Part shown: piece after piece, positions 62,528-64,000 of the stretch
Numbering within the stretch: position 1 is the first letter of the stretch
Layout of the letters: each line of letters starts with the position of its first letter
Assembly (NCBI RefSeq): GCF_025252405.1
Contig: NZ_CP104307.1
Coordinates: forward strand, 3,720,001-3,784,000
Direction of reading: 5' to 3'
DNA length: 64,000 nt
Source of the DNA: Flavobacterium sp. TR2
GTDB taxonomy: Bacteria > Bacteroidota > Bacteroidia > Flavobacteriales > Flavobacteriaceae
Notes under the pieces: model-generated
What the model saw: only the letters and a program-made list of their open reading frames with translations
Database searches by the model: none
What the model was told of the DNA's origin: nothing
Translations under genes and position numbers: made by a program

Positions 62528-62712
62528 CATTCCGTAGGAATGTTTCGTCGGTAGAAAAAAAATCACAACCACCCAAATTCACGTTCCGTAGGAACGTTTG
62601 ATGCCCATTATCATTTAAAAATTATATTCAAATCAGACGTTCCTACGGAACGTACAATAATGACAACAACATAATTTTTCTACCAATTATATGTTCCTAG
62701 GAACATATAATT
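62528..62712. repeat. Cluster of four TTCC..GGAA palindromes
   Basis: Between SDR and PepSY genes: CATTCCGTAGGAATG (62528-62542), ACGTTCCGTAGGAACGT (62581-62597), its exact complement ACGTTCCTACGGAACGT (62637-62653), and a 28-base perfect palindrome (62685-62712) centred on TTCCTAGGAA. A shared GGTAGAAAAA word occurs at 62550 and, inverted, near 62684. It looks like a compound intergenic repeat unit that can fold into several stems. Confidence 0.75.
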
Positions 62713-62715
62713 TAC

Positions 62716-62755
62716 AAAAAAACGGGATTATCTGAACAGCAATAATCCCGTTTTT
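62716..62755 (-). terminator. Terminator of the PepSY gene
   Basis: AAAAACGGGATTAT and ATAATCCCGTTTTT form a stem, followed on the minus strand by TTTTTTT. It lies just past the gene end. Confidence 0.8.
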
Positions 62756-62773
62756 ATCTTTTAGTAGAAATTT

Positions 62774-63865
62774 CTAATTTTTAATTTTCTTACTCTTCTT
62801 CCCTTTCTTCCACCAAATAATAAATCCAGTTATAGGCAAAGAAGCGCCAATCAAACTTACCAAACTCCAGATTATTTTTCCTGTAAGCCCAAAGAAAACT
62901 CCTGTGTGCAAATCATGATTGCTCGCTTCGTAAACATCTGCAGCGTTGTTGTCTTTGTACAATTTTGTTCGCAGCATCTGCCCTGTTTTTCCGTCAAAGA
63001 AAAGGGTGTTTTGGTTTCTTGCCCAATCGTTCGGATAGGTCATTCTTAACCGAAGCTCACCTGTCTTTCTGATGGAAAATGAAACCGAAGCAGCACCTGG
63101 ATATTTTGCATTTGCACTTTCGTAAATGTTATTGTAACGAACAGGAATTGTAGTCGAATCTATTCTGGCATTAGAAACCACTTCATCACCTTTTCTAAGT
63201 TTGCTTCCAGTCACCAAACTCACTCCTTTTTTGACAGTATCATATTTAAAATACGTTCCCGAAAAAGCAATTAAAAGCAGAACAATAGAAGCATAAAATC
63301 CTAAAACTTGATGCAGATCAAAATTGATTCTTTTAAAAGAACCGCTCCATTTTATCTTTAAAGATTGCTTGAACTGGCGTCTTTTTTTTGGAAACCATAA
63401 AACTAGTCCCGTTAGAAGCATAACGATAAAAATCACAACCGACCAGCCTTGAATTAACTCTCCAACTTCTCCCAACAATAAAGTTCGGTGAATTTCCAAA
63501 ACCGTATTCAGCCAGTCTGCTCCCTGCTGGTTGATTAAAGTTCCATCGTACGGATTAAAATAATACGTCTTTTTCTTTTTGGTCGAAATTTGAACTGCCG
63601 CATTCGGCTCTGCCCTATCTATTTTTAAAGCCGTTATTTTCTGCTTAGGCTCAAGACGTTCGTAATTTTCAATTATTGTTTTTAACCCAATAAATGGCTT
63701 TTTCTGAACAGGAACATGAAGATATTCCTTGTTTGCAAAGTCACGAATTTCTTCTTCAAAAACATAAAGAAATCCTGTAATGCTCACTATAAAAACAATG
63801 AGGCCCGATGCTAAACCGAGCCACAAATGTATTTGTCTGATAGTATTTTTAAAACCTTTGGTCAT
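62774..63865 (-). CDS. PepSY-associated transmembrane protein
   Basis: 363-residue inner-membrane protein with four to five transmembrane helices. 'IRQIHLWLGLASGLIVFIVS' with 'TGFLYVFEEEIRDF' is the N-terminal PepSY_TM signature; further helices lie near residues 138-160, 190-210 and 330-350. PepSY domains ('ALKIDRAEPNAAVQISTKKK', 'YYFNPYDGTLINQQGADWLN') lie between the first two helices. Such proteins often accompany TonB-dependent siderophore receptors and are proposed to reduce or release iron; here the upstream gene is such a receptor. The ATG at 63865 is chosen over a TTG 9 bases upstream. Confidence 0.88.
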   Translation of the reverse strand: MTKGFKNTIRQIHLWLGLASGLIVFIVSITGFLYVFEEEIRDFANKEYLHVPVQKKPFIGLKTIIENYERLEPKQKITALKIDRAEPNAAVQISTKKKKTYYFNPYDGTLINQQGADWLNTVLEIHRTLLLGEVGELIQGWSVVIFIVMLLTGLVLWFPKKRRQFKQSLKIKWSGSFKRINFDLHQVLGFYASIVLLLIAFSGTYFKYDTVKKGVSLVTGSKLRKGDEVVSNARIDSTTIPVRYNNIYESANAKYPGAASVSFSIRKTGELRLRMTYPNDWARNQNTLFFDGKTGQMLRTKLYKDNNAADVYEASNHDLHTGVFFGLTGKIIWSLVSLIGASLPITGFIIWWKKGKKSKKIKN

Positions 63866-63919
63866 AATTTGCAATAAAATCCAAATGTAGAAATATCATT
63901 TTAAATGATGAATTGTATT

Positions 63920-64000
63920 TTAGAATTTAAACGTAATATTTCCTGTAACTCTCGTTGGGTTTTGAGCCGCTAAACGATATGACCAGTATTTTTCGTTGGT
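63920..64000 (-). CDS. TonB-dependent receptor, C-terminal fragment
   Basis: The last 26 residues of a gene running off the right edge: 'TNEKYWSYRLAAQNPTRVTG' then 'NITFKF'. The ending 'NPTR..GNITFKF' with a terminal phenylalanine is the usual last barrel strand of TonB-dependent siderophore receptors. The stop is 55 bases before the PepSY gene start, so the two are probably co-transcribed. Confidence 0.75.
   Translation of the reverse strand, partial: TNEKYWSYRLAAQNPTRVTGNITFKF

Noticed and set aside
62528..62712. CRISPR or IS terminal repeats
   Set aside because: The palindromes are short, unevenly spaced and not associated with any transposase.

Overview
The window is AT-rich bacterial chromosome from a member of the Bacteroidetes, most likely a Flavobacterium. 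Four things point there: the gliding genes gldF and gldG followed by dnaN, a giant SprB-repeat protein with a type IX secretion (T9SS) C-terminal sorting domain, LytTR-type and NarL-type two-component pairs next to outer-membrane genes, and promoters with the Bacteroidetes -33/-7 pattern (TTTG, about 20 bases, TAnnTTTG). I see no rRNA, tRNA, CRISPR array, transposase or prophage.

Layout. 1-4.6 kb: end of a heavy-metal RND efflux operon (adaptor tail, outer-membrane porin-like protein, CusA/CzcA pump). 4.7-6.6 kb: two paralogous secreted ankyrin proteins around an SRPBCC protein. 6.8-11.5 kb: minus-strand housekeeping genes (purC, DUF502 membrane protein, HAD phosphatase, DUF1801 protein, lipoprotein, PhoH ATPase). 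11.7-18.2 kb: SAM hydroxide adenosyltransferase, a monooxygenase-like protein, gldF-gldG, dnaN and a DsbA/FrnE-like protein, with palindromic repeats and two copies of an inverted-repeat (MITE-like) element in the gaps. 18.2-25.2 kb: small proteins, then the four-gene ligase-associated DNA repair cassette (exonuclease, ligase, Lhr-type helicase, PdeM phosphoesterase). 25.4-31.8 kb: a second metal-efflux operon on the minus strand, with RND pump and TolC-like channel fused in one 1458-residue protein, plus an HxlR regulator. 31.9-34.6 kb: a small membrane protein and a large MscS channel.

34.8-44.2 kb is the most unusual region. It holds a cytosolic phage-tail-collar (MdpB-like) protein, a periplasmic-binding-type protein without signal peptide, a ~2080-residue SprB-repeat T9SS adhesin with 17 repeats, and an OmpA-family outer-membrane protein. 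The last three form a tight operon. 44.4-48.0 kb: nadA-nadB-ric behind an Fnr-like palindrome placed about 42 bases upstream of the predicted transcription start, followed by a frameshifted fragment of anaerobic ribonucleotide reductase nrdD. 48.1-53.5 kb: an outer-membrane protein, a secreted tail-collar protein, and a divergent lipoprotein / membrane protein / histidine kinase / response regulator operon. The divergent gap contains palindromic TTAGGG-type sites.

53.6-64 kb: a YidE/AspT-type transporter, a TPR protein, a LytS/LytT-type pair divergent from an outer-membrane beta-barrel receptor, a TetR regulator with a matching operator before itself and before the adjacent SDR gene, a cluster of TTCC-GGAA palindromes, a PepSY membrane protein and the end of a TonB-dependent receptor. 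The last two suggest iron-siderophore handling.

Themes that tie genes together are metal efflux (two independent RND systems), surface display by T9SS with possible collar-protein partners, and a relict anaerobic/nitrosative-stress regulon (Fnr-type box, NAD synthesis, Fe-S repair, dead nrdD). All functional statements come from reading the sequence and from recalled family features; no database search was run.
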